64,000 nt of DNA from Xiphophorus maculatus (lineage: Eukaryota; Chordata; Actinopteri; Cyprinodontiformes; Poeciliidae), in assembly GCF_002775205.1 (NCBI RefSeq), contig NC_036456.1, forward strand, positions 21,386,968-21,450,967, given 5' to 3'. Both the position numbers and the translations under genes were made by a program. This document shows, one piece after another, positions 24,501 to 31,990 of this stretch. Position 1 is the stretch's first letter; each line of letters starts with the position of its first letter. The notes under the pieces are model-generated. The model was given only the letters and a program-made list of their open reading frames with translations, searched no databases and was not told the DNA's origin.

Positions 24501-27500
24501 GCTACAAGTTCAGTGAACTAATTTTAAAACCAGGCATTAATCAATGCTTTACTACAATCTACCTGCAATCCATGTGGCTAGTGTCAGGTCCTGACTGAAT
24601 GAAAATCATTAGAACCTATTTACGTCACGTTAACGAAGAACAGCTGAAAAGTTACCGGGTTTATCAACTGCAGTAGCAATTTCACTCCAACTCCTCCTCT
24701 TGTCATTTCTATATTCTTTGCATGTTGAATAAACATTAATGTTGTTTCCACTTATCATCTCCAATGTCCGCTGGACTTCAGGTTGCGCCGTGTCAGCTGT
24801 TTGGGATTCTGTAACGGTACCGTAGCGACAGCACCGCTGTTGACAGATATACTCCTGAAGAACAGGAGAAAGACGAGGAAACGGCTTGTTAACCTCAAGT
24901 GTCATGCAGCAATTTATTCAAGTTTTACATCCAAACATACTTGTTGTATTGAGTTTCTTTCTTTACAGTTTATATATTCAAAGTTCAACCTTTTTAATAC
25001 ATTTCAGTGTCCATAAGTGACAAAAACAAACATCTTTTAGCGACAAAACAAACATCTCTTTCCTAAACACATATCCACTCATTCTTCTTCTTAGCTTTCT
25101 AGCTGTTTATCCCAAATGAAACGCATTGGACAGTGGTTACATTAACCAGCTACTTTTTAACTTAAGACAGTACTGCATTTGACCTTCAATAAACTAAAGT
25201 CCTTAATAGAACCAAACATCATTTTTAAAGTCGCTTTTTTTCCATCCTGAATCCTAATGGTAAAAGAACTATTTTAACACTGGTGGTGGGGACCTTACAA
25301 AAGCCAAAACAGAAAAATAGACATAGAGTTCTTCAGTTTCTAACGGTTATTCCAGCATAACCTGAAGTGGGTGAAGCGCATGTATTAAACAGACTTGGCT
25401 AATGGCTAATATTAGCATGTACACCGTGCGTAGTTACTTTCTTCAAACACAACGACACAAAGTCAAAAACTGAATAACTAATACAGTACACAACTATTCC
25501 AAATACGTTCACAAATATTCCAAATACGTTCCAGCATGTCTAATTACTGGATTAAAAACCTATTCGCATATTTACCCACCTGAAGAACAGGAGAAAGACG
25601 AGGAAACGGCTTGTTAACCTCAAGTGTCATGCAGCAATGAGGGAAAATACAAGCAGGACACCAAAACCGCCACCCGCCCCCTGCTGGCGTGGAGTAAATG
25701 TTACGGAGCACATTAAAAAAATATAGAAAAACTCTTCTCCAAAATAAAGTACAGAACTTGTATTAACAATTTCAAGTCATAAACACAAATGTAACACTTT
25801 TGTGGTCGCCACAATTCCCCTCCGTAATTTCCCCTCAGAAAGCGTGGAGGGAATCCGCGCTTTCTGATTGGCTCCCTGTCACATTCAACAGGCTGCGTTA
25901 AGATCCCAGTCGGGGAAAAACCCGGATTTGGATCGGAGCGGCAACGACGATCTACCGTAACACACCAAACACTACAGGATGATCGGTTATGAAATCGCAA
26001 GCGACAATCTTAGAACAGTAAACAGATTGTCTAAGGGGAAAATCGTGGCAATAAAATCATGTAGTGTGAATTATTGCATCAGGTAGTCGATGTTCCCATC
26101 TTCTCTATTTAAATCTAATTATTACTGAAGGGCAACATAATATACAGACTTCATAATCTGCAGTCTTTTGGTTGAATGCAGTATTTATTTACACTTTGGC
26201 TTTATGTTGTTTAGTTTTTTTTTTTCCAAGTGTTAAATATTCTTTTGAAAATAAAGTGTATCTATCTTTGGCAGGAAATCGCATCATTATTACGTCATTT
26301 CCATTAAATCAGTGTAAAAAGGACTTCAACCAATATTATCGTTTATCGGAATAATTTTTGAGACAATTAATCGCTCAGCAAAATTTGTTATTGTGACAGG
26401 CCTATTGACAGCTATGGATTTCATATTCAAAGAAATACACTAGTATTTTCCTTTACTTTAATATTTAAATAATATAAAGGGTAAATGTAGCTATTAAGTA
26501 ATTTGCTTACTTTTCTAAATCAACTAAGAGCATTATTTTATGTAAATATAGCAATGGAAAGACATATTAGTGTAACATAAGATGCACTGTGTATTTTATT
26601 TGGTTGGTTTTATGTCACTTTGTGTTTGAGGTTCACATTAAATCCCAGTGAAATTTATTTATGTTTTTGTTTGTGACAAAATATGGAAGTTTAGGGGTTA
26701 TGAATATTTTACCAAGCTGCTGTAAATCAAGTATGTCTTTATTTAAACTTCATCAGAGGAGCAGCTTTCAGACAGTGTCTAGTCAAAGCCCGGCAGCAGA
26801 GTCTCATTGTGGCAGAAAGCAGAAGTGATCCATTTGCTTCGTCATTCAGTTTCTCTGAACCAAACGTTCCTGTGAAACCACAATCATCGTCTCATCATCG
26901 TGTTTATGGTGAAACTTTCCATCAGAAGCTGAGAGCAAAACGTTTCAACATCAACATTATTTATCGTTTTTATTCCTTTTCTCCAGGATAATGTCAGGTT
27001 TTCTCATTTTTCCATCAGATCATGAACAGAAAGTTAAATATTTTCAGAGTTTTCTTGTGGTTTGGAGCAAAGAGCAGAACTGAGTTCTAGAAACTTGTCA
27101 AGGCTTCATGTTTGTGAATCGGAGGCTGAGAGACTCTGACTGGAGGAATCAGTTTGTCATGTTGATCCTGCTGAGTGTTTTTCTACCTGAGGATTGTCCA
27201 GGTGCTGCAGAGCTGCTGTTCTCCTTTCACCATGTGTGTTTGAGCAGAGATGAATCTGAAACTCTGACTGCAGTCTGGATTCCTGATGTCCGTTAGATCC
27301 AAGCGTCTGAATGAGGAAATGAGTTTTAGCAGAACAGAATCTGATCGTTACATCAAACTTTAAGTTTCTCACTGAAACAGTAAAACAAAGTCAGTGAGGT
27401 TTGAATAAATCTGCCTCTTTGGTGCTTTTATGGAGAAAAATGAGGGAAGATTAAATGTTTTCAGTCACATTTAAAACTAAAGATGAAGTTTTTCCACTCT

Positions 27501-29076
27501 GAGTGTCCATCAGATTCTGGACATGAAACGTTTGGACTTTAATCCGCCACCAGATTAACATCAGATGCTTTTAGTCTCTCAGTTTCATCCTGACTTGATG
27601 TTTTCTGTTGTTTTCACATCTAAAAGCAGAAGTTCATCTTCCTCCTCCAGCTGTTATCTGAATCTCTTTGCTTCTGTTTTCTGCTCATTTTTTCCGATCA
27701 TAATTTTAGAACCGTTTTTCTCCTCTGTGGTGAAATGTGTTCAGTTTTTCTGGTAGAGGCAGGAAGTTGATCAGTTCCTGTTTTCAGGTTTAAACACATC
27801 AGCAGGATTTATATTTAGTGATTAGCTGAGCAGCTGCAGAGGAAAGATAAAAAACTGAAAACCTGAAGATGTTCATGACAGAAACAGAGGAGGGAAAGTT
27901 TCTGATCCTCCTGCTCTCAGGATGAAACTTCATTTATTATAAATATCAGATTAATATCAGATTAATATCAGATTAATATCAGACTAATATCAGATTAATA
28001 TCAGATTAATCTGATAATCTGATCAGAGGTCAGACTGTCCTGACCTTTACTTTCTACTAACAGGTTTTTATCTCTGATCATTTCAGCGTTTCTGATCAAA
28101 ACATTTCAGGATCCAGATGAAATTCTCCGGTTTGGTTCTGATCAGGTCCAGTTGCAGACATGGTACTGGTTCTGATCTGGTTTGGTAAATAAACAGTTGA
28201 TGATAAATATCAGAACCAGATGTGGAGCCGCAGCGTTTGAAGGCCTGATGGTTTCTGACTTCATCCTGCAGTGAGTTTCACTGCTGCTGCCTGTTCAGGT
28301 CGACCCGATCCATCCATGTTCAGAACCGCTGCTGTTCTGCATGTGAACAGAACCGGTCCACCTGCTGGTCCAAACAGCACAATCTGAACCCAAAAGAATC
28401 AGCTTTATTCAACAAACCTGTAAAAAAATAACTTTAAAATAACAGAATATTCCAGACTGAAGAGGGAGAAGTTAGTTTGGGTTCTGCTGATCATCTCCAG
28501 CAGAACCAGAGGACCGACTGGACCGACCTCCGGTCCATCAGAGGAGAAACAGAACCAGAACCAAACAGGAACAAACTGATGTTTTCTGTGTTTTTGTGTC
28601 TAAAATAGTTTTTTAAGGTGAAGAGATAATATTATCTTTACATGAATAGAGGACAGAAATTATATTTTTATTCTTTTTTCTGCTCCTTTTCACTCATGAT
28701 TTCTATTAGTTACATGAATTATTCATATTTATTATTGAATGAAATGAAAATCTAATGGAAATCAACAGATTAAGATCCAAACTATTTAGTTTTTCTCTTT
28801 AAATCAACATCAGGAATCTGAAATGAAGGCAGGAGGATTGATCCTCTTTTATCAATGAAATAGACAAAAACAGAAACATGGAAATAATAAAACATGAAAA
28901 ATGAAACGTTTGTTTAAACTCATTAATTCTCGTCTCACATTTATAAATAAGTTTTTCTGTTTCTTTGCTGCAGTTTAAAATCTTTATCAAACTTTTTGTT
29001 GTTTTTGTTTCCAGAGAATCAACCAGACCCAAATCTTCTCTACTCCTCAGTGAGGTCGCCCAGAGTTGACCTCTGA
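2584..29076 (+). CDS. Gene A: Fc-receptor-like membrane receptor, two Ig domains, ITAM-like and ITIM-type tail (5' incomplete)
   Basis: Exons, all phase 1: 2584-2619 (36-bp signal mini-exon), 2735-3004 (Ig D1), 3084-3329 (Ig D2), 3421-3486 (Ser/Pro stalk), 3561-3713 (transmembrane), 3810-3905, 9859-9957 and 19178-19282 (cytoplasmic), 29015-29076 (last, stop TGA). D1 has LIC, TEC, STC and the DTGLYWC signature; D2 has TLSC and DEGLYKC. The membrane segment is [13 protein letters not shown] followed by RR. The tail has YSAV-x6-YGEI (ITAM spacing) and a final LLYSSV that fits the ITIM consensus. N-glycosylation sequons are visible in D1 and D2. A 31-bp first exon like that of genes B and C is missing, either upstream of the window or lost. 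The AATAAA at 29301 is a plausible polyadenylation signal. Most of the 26 kb is intron filled with mobile elements. Fish FCRL proteins bind immunoglobulin or related ligands on leukocytes; the ligand here is unknown. Confidence 0.8.
3906..4865 (+). other. Gene A intron, no recognisable element
   Basis: The stretch follows the donor after GGAAATG at 3905. It is AT-rich, with no coding potential matched to any family and no obvious repeat. Confidence 0.5.
4866..5165 (-). repeat. Interspersed teleost repeat (probably a LINE or SINE 3' part)
   Basis: It contains blocks typical of a very common teleost dispersed repeat: CATCCATTTTCTAACACC at one end, then GGCGAGAGGCGGGGTCACC, GGGAGGAAGCCGGAG, GGGAGAACATGCA and an end rich in CTGCACCACTGTGCAGCC. 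I recognise the family by sight but cannot name its class with certainty. Strand is uncertain. It lies in a gene A intron immediately left of the LTR element at 5199. Confidence 0.6.
5199..7564 (-). mobile_element. Short, probably non-autonomous LTR retrotransposon
   Basis: Two LTRs, 5199-5596 (TGTCATG...CTGACA) and 7217-7564 (TGTCACG...CTGACC), bracket an internal region. A perfect 5-bp target duplication ATTTC lies at 5194-5198 and 7565-7569. A C-rich run just right of the left LTR (5601-5615) is the polypurine tract on the minus strand, so the element reads right to left. Without the nested LTR (6016-6667) and its duplicated site, the internal part is under 1 kb. It encodes only a gag-like start ([18 protein letters not shown], about 7175) and Pro/Ser-rich repeats. 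No protease, reverse transcriptase or integrase is visible, so it would need help in trans. The two LTRs have diverged, so it is not recent. Confidence 0.85.
6016..6667 (-). mobile_element. Nested solo gypsy LTR with CTAGG target duplication
   Basis: The 652-bp sequence begins TGTCATGG and ends CTCTGACA. It is flanked by a perfect 5-bp duplication CTAGG (6011-6015 and 6668-6672). Its left end, with the ATGCAGAA block, matches the ends of the LTRs at 23536-24176 and 30571-31985, so all three are one gypsy LTR family. It sits inside the internal region of the older element at 5199-7564. Confidence 0.85.
7570..9858 (+). other. Gene A intron; one possible MITE-like patch
   Basis: Mostly unique AT-rich intron. 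The patch at about 8500-8690 is GC-richer, with CACTTTTCCACTAGAACG and GGTTCTGTCCCGG blocks that resemble common fish MITEs, but I could not find both ends. About 250 bases before 9858 resemble the sequence before the second copy of the exon at 19178 (see the exon-duplication finding). Confidence 0.35.
9859..9957 (+). other. Gene A cytoplasmic exon with ITAM-like motif
   Basis: The exon is 99 bp, phase 1-1, acceptor TTCCTCAG and donor GTAAAA. The encoded segment contains AVYSAV, six residues, then VTYGEI, followed by a Lys-rich run. YxxV-x6-YxxI fits the ITAM spacing (YxxL/I-x6-8-YxxL/I), and VTYGEI alone also fits the ITIM consensus. This is the intact copy of a duplicated exon; the second copy is at 19178-19282. 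Confidence 0.75.
9958..10600 (+). other. Gene A intron, AT-rich, no feature seen
   Basis: No repeats or coding matches are visible in this stretch. Confidence 0.4.
10600..10853. repeat. MITE-like dispersed element
   Basis: The stretch is built from TGTCATGA/TTATGAC-type words and ends AATAAAGTGTTACCAAAA. That is the terminus of a very common fish MITE (reverse complement GGTAACACTTTATT). The left end is not sharp. It lies in a gene A intron directly before a Tc1 copy. Confidence 0.5.
11696..11733. other. Perfect 17-bp inverted repeat (hairpin)
   Basis: GTCAGAGGCACATAAAC is followed by TAAG and then its exact reverse complement. A third related word (CCAGAGGCATAAAC) follows at about 11764. 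It could form a strong stem-loop in DNA or RNA. Confidence 0.85.
12541..12592. repeat. (TG)n microsatellite followed by a G run
   Basis: About 20 uninterrupted TG units, then GGGGGGGG. Simple repeat within the inserted DNA element. Confidence 0.95.
13320..13640. repeat. Block of degenerate CACATGTG palindromes
   Basis: Over about 320 bases the words CACATGTG, ATCACATG, CATGTGAT and close variants recur every 10-25 bases. This gives a dense field of self-complementary octamers next to the right end of the inserted element. The same words are found at its left end (11395-11440), so the block is part of a long sub-terminal repeat. Confidence 0.7.
14409..17680 (-). mobile_element. Near full-length L2/CR1-type LINE
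   Basis: One long ORF (14680-17592) is followed on the minus strand by a short 3' UTR. The UTR ends in GACAATAAAGTCAG and a TCTAAG short-repeat tail at about 14409-14440. A 5'-truncated copy of the same 3' end lies at 33250-33660. The clade (L2/Maui or Rex1-like within CR1/L2) is judged from protein style only. The left end is sharp; the 5' end around 17650-17680 abuts an L1-type ORF1 fragment. It lies in a gene A intron, antisense to the gene. Confidence 0.8.
14680..17592 (-). CDS. LINE ORF2: endonuclease and reverse transcriptase (970 aa, altered catalytic site)
   Basis: Unbroken ORF. A basic N-terminal segment (about residues 60-80, Arg/Lys-rich) precedes an APE-type endonuclease with SNVRSLDNK (~103), [22 protein letters not shown] and [10 protein letters not shown]. 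Next come reverse transcriptase motifs including [24 protein letters not shown] and [12 protein letters not shown], then the C-terminal SRGRNI...[13 protein letters not shown] segment typical of this LINE group. The catalytic FADD motif reads FADN: the codon at 15348-15346 is AAC where GAC is expected (residue 749). That change should abolish polymerase activity although the frame is open. No separate ORF1 is seen. Confidence 0.85.
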   Translation of the reverse strand: MVGIGLYEWKGSSINTCLFFPAVSGASFGLINTTTLACLRDLGVLRRQDPAARSAADSPSSTSRRRRKRKRCDRQRKRGCRSGLTAKLNANPHRSPLPSIFLSNVRSLDNKIDHLQLELSSKRELMNCCALILTETWLNLSIPDNVVSLEGLATFRADRSSALSGKTREGGLCIYINNNWCKNAMNVASYCSPDIKLLTVNCRPFYLPREFTVVSITAVYVPPSANTKEAMSVLYRTISELQSSHTEGVFIIAGDFNQANMKTVLPHFNQYVDFPTRGVNTLDLAYTNIKEAFRAAPGPHLGSSDHLSVMLIPAYKPLLIRTKPTVKQVRMWTEGAMEALQDCFECSEWEMFKAAATYNDQINIDEYAMTVSAYINKCTEDVSITKNIITRTNQKPWMTKEVREMLKAQNSAFKSGDKEALRTARANLNRAIRLAKRTHSRKIQEFFHDTSNTRSMWQGIKAITDYNPSSPPVGEVDADFLNGLNNFFGRLEALNSTPAKKTVPHQEEDPLCLDTADVLKTLKRVNPRKAPGPDNIPGRVFRECAGQLAGVLTDIFNTSLDQATVPACLKTASIIPVPKKPQVTSFNDYRPVALTPIMMKCFERLVKEHIVSRLPSTFDPFQFAYRRNRSTEDAISSALHLSLAHLEEKNTHVRMLFLDFSSAFNTIIPQHLAEQLGHLGFSTPLRNWLLDFLTDRPQSVRIGQHTSDVITLSTGSPQGCVLSPLLFTLMTHDCVPRFATNHIVKFADNTTVVGLIRDDNDLDYREEVEQLVDWCRDNSLILNVDKTKEMIVDFRKNRPSHAPLLINSSAVEVVSSTKFLGVHITNDLTWTVNTTSLVKRAQKRLYFLRRMRKAHLPPPILKTFYRSTIESILTSCLSVWCGGCSASDWKNVRRVVRTAERIIGAPLPSIQDISSQRCVSRGRNIVSDPSHPHHGLFSLLPSGKRFCSIRCRSTRFRNSFFPLAIRLLNS
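17690..18500 (-). pseudogene. L1-type ORF1 fragment (coiled coil plus RNA-binding part)
   Basis: On the minus strand a Leu/Glu/Ala-rich coiled-coil stretch ([18 protein letters not shown], about 18300) leads, after a frame change, into [11 protein letters not shown] and LPEDTE. These match the DLENRSRRxNIRIxGLPE core of L1/Tx1-type ORF1 proteins. In-frame stops follow. No L1 ORF2 is found next to it; the L2-type LINE occupies that side. Confidence 0.65.
18560..19177 (+). other. Gene A intron before the second cytoplasmic exon
   Basis: No independent element was recognised. The last 170 bases resemble the intron before exon 9859 (shared TTTACATGCAGGCAGCAG and TTGGACAGAAATAAATGA). Confidence 0.5.
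19178..19282 (+). other. Gene A duplicated cytoplasmic exon, second tyrosine lost
   Basis: The exon is 105 bp, phase 1-1, acceptor TTATCAG and donor GTAAAG. It is a clear duplicate of exon 9859-9957. It keeps GVYSAV, but where the first copy has VTYGEI this one reads ETHGERV (Tyr to His), so the ITAM-like pair is broken. The Lys-rich end is kept and slightly longer. Splice sites and frame are intact, so it may still be spliced in, alone or in tandem. Confidence 0.7.
19283..20359 (+). other. Gene A intron, no feature seen
   Basis: AT-rich sequence with no mobile element or coding match recognised up to the hAT-like target duplication at 20360. Confidence 0.4.
20400..22633 (-). pseudogene. pol of the nested gypsy element, broken
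   Basis: Domains in order: protease with LVDSGC (near 22450), reverse transcriptase with YLDD (near 21530), RNase H with [11 protein letters not shown] and the [15 protein letters not shown] end, then only the integrase zinc-finger part (HPGISR...[10 protein letters not shown]). At least one in-frame stop (about 21836) and frame changes (near 21000-21250 and 22010-22190) disable it. The integrase catalytic core is deleted. Confidence 0.85.
22558..23541 (-). CDS. gag of the nested gypsy element
   Basis: Open frame starting [17 protein letters not shown], beginning at the very end of the 5' LTR. It has an N-terminal coiled-coil-like segment, a central capsid-like part ([18 protein letters not shown], about residue 85) and one CCHC zinc knuckle [14 protein letters not shown] (CX2CX4HX4C) near the C terminus. 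This layout is typical of fish Ty3/gypsy gag. The frame looks intact although the rest of the element is broken. Confidence 0.75.
   Translation of the reverse strand: MTEHSSQPTSPADAIRRTLSEQHTLLQSHETALRELSTRQTETNRRLAELTNFLQHSVPYSPSPEPVSVPDPAQSAQPVFAEIRPPTPERFSGDLSKCRGFILQCSIIFNHSPRSFTQDSAKIAYVLSLLSGRALAWAEARFSSSADYGCTFEAFLKEFKQVFSQDADKSFNSRKLWKIKQGQRTVVDFAVDFRIRAAAASWNTAALKSAYFHALNDSIKDELAVLDEPETLEELINLTVRLDNRIRFRVRERSRRGSPARPYAAAVPIPSISPLPPTDPKPMQVGRTRLTPEERRKRITSRLCLYCGSPGHFLAQCLVRLNPQVRQ
23536..24176 (-). repeat. 5' LTR of the nested gypsy element
   Basis: 641 bp, starts TGTCGGGAAC and ends CATGACA on the minus strand. It belongs to the same family as the solo LTRs at 6016-6667 and 30571-31985. 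It contains a CCACTAGATGGCGCC word (24092-24106, minus) that fits the CTCF core motif. Confidence 0.8.
24854..25638. repeat. 60-bp perfect direct repeat flanking a 665-bp segment
   Basis: The 60 bases at 24854-24913 are repeated without change at 25579-25638 (start CCTGAAGAACAGGAG, end ATGCAGCAAT). The 665 bp between them holds no recognised gene. The duplication lies inside the hAT-like element and is too long for a normal target-site duplication. Confidence 0.85.
26413..29014 (+). other. Gene A last intron, right part
   Basis: No mobile element is recognised. It includes a short 13-bp tandem (ATATCAGATTAAT, about five to six copies at 27948-28015). A 180-base stretch near 27690-27870 recurs in diverged form at about 30035-30175, beyond the gene's end. 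Confidence 0.45.
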
Positions 29077-29300
29077 CCTCCAGCAGCTGTTAGCTTCTCA
29101 TTGCTGAGTCAGATCTACTGGGATTTAGCTGGACTGGTTTCCAGTAGCAGCTCAGGAAACCAGTAGCATGAGCTAAGTGTTGCATTCAGAGACTGGGCTA
29201 ACGGCTAACAGCAGCCCAAGCTAACAACAAGCTAACAACAAGCTAATTCTTTGCTTTTTATGTATTTTAACTCAGCAGCAACATGTTGACCAGCAGAGGA

Positions 29301-29306
29301 AATAAA
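29301..29306 (+). terminator. Candidate polyadenylation signal of gene A
   Basis: AATAAA lies 225 bases after the gene A stop codon. It is the first such hexamer in the 3' flank. Confidence 0.5.
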
Positions 29307-29309
29307 ACA

Positions 29310-30565
29310 TTTCATCACAGCAGCTGTTACTGTGCGGCGGCCATGTTGGATTTTAAGCTCTGGATTTAAATGTTTGAATGTTTTTAATCTGGAAATTTAA
29401 GTTTCAGATTAGCTTCATGCTAATTTAGCTTCTGAAGATGGAAAGGATTTTATTTTAAGCTTTACAATAAATAATTTTCTGGTGTCTCAGAATCTGCATC
29501 AAATAATAAATGAATAAATTTATTCTGTTTTTTATGTAACTTTAATGTTAGTCTCAGGTTTAGAGGTGATTTTATAATAACTTAATTTCTACTAAACTCT
29601 TGTTTGTGTTTAGTTCAGAGACAACAGATGTCATTTTGTTACTGTTACCCTGAACAGATTGAATTACAATATAAATCTTAATTTACTGATAAAACAGCAG
29701 AAAATGAGTTAATGGTGAAAACTGAAGATTCTGCTGTTATTTGATCAGCTTTAAATCCAGACATGGTGGCTGAAGCTGAACATCAGAGTCTGATTTATCC
29801 TGATGGATGAGAAGCTGGAGATCCTAAAATACTGATTTCACTCAGACATGAAGCTTCTTTAAAACTGTTTCATGAACTAAAAGAGGATTTTCAGTTTTTA
29901 TCAGCTCTGAGTTCAGATGGAGGTTTTATTTACAGCTGAGAGCTTCAGTGATGAAGGAGTGATGGGATGGAAAGAGGCGACACCTAAAAGCAGAAAATCA
30001 CATGTTGCAGCTGCTAGCTGAACATTTCTGATCATTTTTTCTGATCATAATTTTAGCAGCGAACCGTTTTTCTCCTCTGTGGTGAAATGTGTTTATTGTT
30101 GTTGATAGAGACGAGAAGCCGATCAGTTCCTCTTCTCTACATGATTTATATTTAGTGATTAAAAAACTGTGAAAACTTGATGCTGTTGATGGTGAGAAAT
30201 GCTTGAGTTTAAAAACAGAGACAGGAAAAGTTTCAGCTTCCTGGTCATGTGGTTCTAAATATCTGATTTCTCTGAAATGTTTAACTCAGTTTAAAAAAAG
30301 AAATGAGGCAAAATGTCGACCTTTAACCTCAGAGTTTATCTCACATTAATTCATCTGATTAAAACTGTTGGTTCACATGGATAAAACTGTTGGTTCACAT
30401 GGATAAAACTGTTGGTTCACATGGATAAAACTGTTGGTTCACATGGATAAAACTGTTGGTTCCCTCAGTTAGTGAAGGAAAAACCCACAATGGTGACAGA
30501 AAATCACTGGAATCTGACAAAGATAATAATGAATAAAGATTCTATGAAAATGAAGAAATGAAAGT
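29310..30565. other. Intergenic, with a 22-bp tandem repeat
   Basis: Between gene A and the next mobile elements. Five near-identical copies of a 22-bp unit (AAAACTGTTGGTTCACATGG plus AT) occupy 30361-30465. Otherwise nothing was recognised. Confidence 0.6.
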
Positions 30566-30570
30566 CAGAC

Positions 30571-31985
30571 TGTTATGTTCCGGGGTTCTCTGGTTCTCTT
30601 GGTGGGGTTTTTTCCTGTGCGCCTTTTCCACCTCTTACCACCAGATGGCGACAGGTTCCGGTTGGAGTGCGGTGGTGTCATCATCATCCTCAGCTGTCAT
30701 CTATTACCCTCATCAGCGGAGCATACTTTAGGAGTTGACCGCCAGTCCAGCGTCGCCTGAGGAGTGTGGGAGATAGTAATTATATGAGTGGAAGGCGGAA
30801 AGAGGAAGTAGTTATGTCTCGACTTAGAATTGGACATTCTGGACTTAATAGTTCGCTCTTTAAAATAGGAAAGCATGAGAATGGGGCTTGTAATTATTGC
30901 AATCAGGTGGAAACAGTGGAGCATGTCTTGTTAGAATGTGATAAATACTCAGAGGAACGCCAGATTTTAAAGTTGTTACTAAGCAGAAAGAATATAGGAC
31001 TGTCTATGATTAGTCTATTAGATAATAAATCAAGTTATGTTAGAAATCTATTATTTAGGTTCTTAAATAACACTGGGTTAATGAGTCGTATTTAGGATAT
31101 GAACAAGTATTTGTGTGTATGCCAGTGCATGCTCATGCATTAATTCAGGTATTAATGAGTGTGTTAGGATGTGAATTTGCACATCCTACACATCATTGAG
31201 GTGGATTTAATTCCCTCTGAGATCTCTGATGACCACACTCCAGTCTGGTAGGTGGCGGTAAATGCACCTTAAGTTGGATGCCAGCCGCCAATAAAAAACA
31301 AAAGAAGAAGAAGAAGAAGAAGAAGCGTCGCCTGAGTGTTTGCCAGTCACGGTACCTCTGAGCCCCCTTGAGCCCTGTCTCTGTGTTCCTCGTTACCTTG
31401 AGCCTTCCAGTGATTCTCTTTGTGTTTCTCTGTTGCCTTCAGGTGATCCCTTTGACACTCTGGACCCACTGACCAGATCCTGGCAGTTTTCCTGGTTTCA
31501 GAACCTCCCTTGTGACGCCGTGGAAAGAACCCACTGGTTGCCCGAGTTCCCAGACTCACCTCTCCGTTGTTTTGCAAGTTTCTCCTGGATCCCACGGCTG
31601 GCGGTCGAACCACTCCTCTGTGTCTCCGTTGCACCCGAGCCTACCTGTCCGTTCTCCGCCGCACTCCTCCGTCGTTCCTGGACCCACTAAGAGACCGAGA
31701 CCCTGGACATACTCAGTTACCTCCCAAGATTCAGATCCAACCACCACCAAGTAAGAACAGCCTGCGTTTGATCTGAGATTTACATGTTCCCACGACCCCT
31801 GAACTCACCAGTCTGCTCTTTCCCCTCGCAGTGAACCACTGCTGCCCGTTACAGTTGATTCCCTGGACCAGACCACCTTCCCACACTCTGATAATTGTGT
31901 AATCTTAATAAATCACTTAAACTGATTCCTACTCTCCTGTCTTGTGTTCTGCATGTGGGCTAGAAAACTTAAACCCATCATGACA
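30571..31985 (+). mobile_element. Solo gypsy LTR with CAGAC target duplication, split by a LINE
   Basis: It starts TGTTATGTTCCGG, ends CATCATGACA, and is flanked by a perfect 5-bp duplication CAGAC (30566-30570 and 31986-31990). Its end with TTCTGCATGTGGG is shared with the LTR at 6016-6667. Without the nested LINE (562 bp) and its 13-bp duplicated site it is about 840 bp. A CCACCAGATGGCGAC word (30638-30652) fits the CTCF core. Confidence 0.85.
30762..31323 (+). mobile_element. 5'-truncated LINE 3' end (I/Nimb-like) with 13-bp target duplication
   Basis: It is flanked by a perfect 13-bp duplication AGCGTCGCCTGAG (30749-30761 and 31324-31336). It ends in an A-rich then (GAA)n tail, as expected of target-primed reverse transcription. 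It encodes only the C-terminal part of a LINE protein: SRLRIGHSGLNSSLFKIGKH followed by CNYC...VEHVLLEC, the Cys/His motif at the end of I- or Nimb-type LINE proteins (stop at 31093-31095). Confidence 0.8.
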
Positions 31986-31990
31986 CAGAC

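Larger units (their letters stand above)
20368..26404. mobile_element. hAT-like DNA transposon (2.25 kb plus a nested gypsy copy)
   Basis: Terminal inverted repeats GAGGCCTGTC (left) and GACAGGCCTA (right, reverse complement TAGGCCTGTC) are flanked by an 8-bp duplication, GTGACAGC at 20360-20367 and TTGACAGC at 26405-26412 (7 of 8 match). The sub-terminal ATAAACGATAAATTGTCA and GACAATTAATCG words also fit common fish hAT elements. No transposase is recognised, so it is probably non-autonomous. The gypsy at 20394-24176 was inserted 26 bp inside the left end. The part 24335-26075 may hold a further nested DNA element, but its ends are not clear. Confidence 0.75.

Noticed and set aside
30575..31754. 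Several 60-116-codon ORFs at 30.6-31.75 kb
   Set aside because: They lie within a solo LTR or span its nested LINE. Only the LINE C-terminal fragment has a supported protein match.
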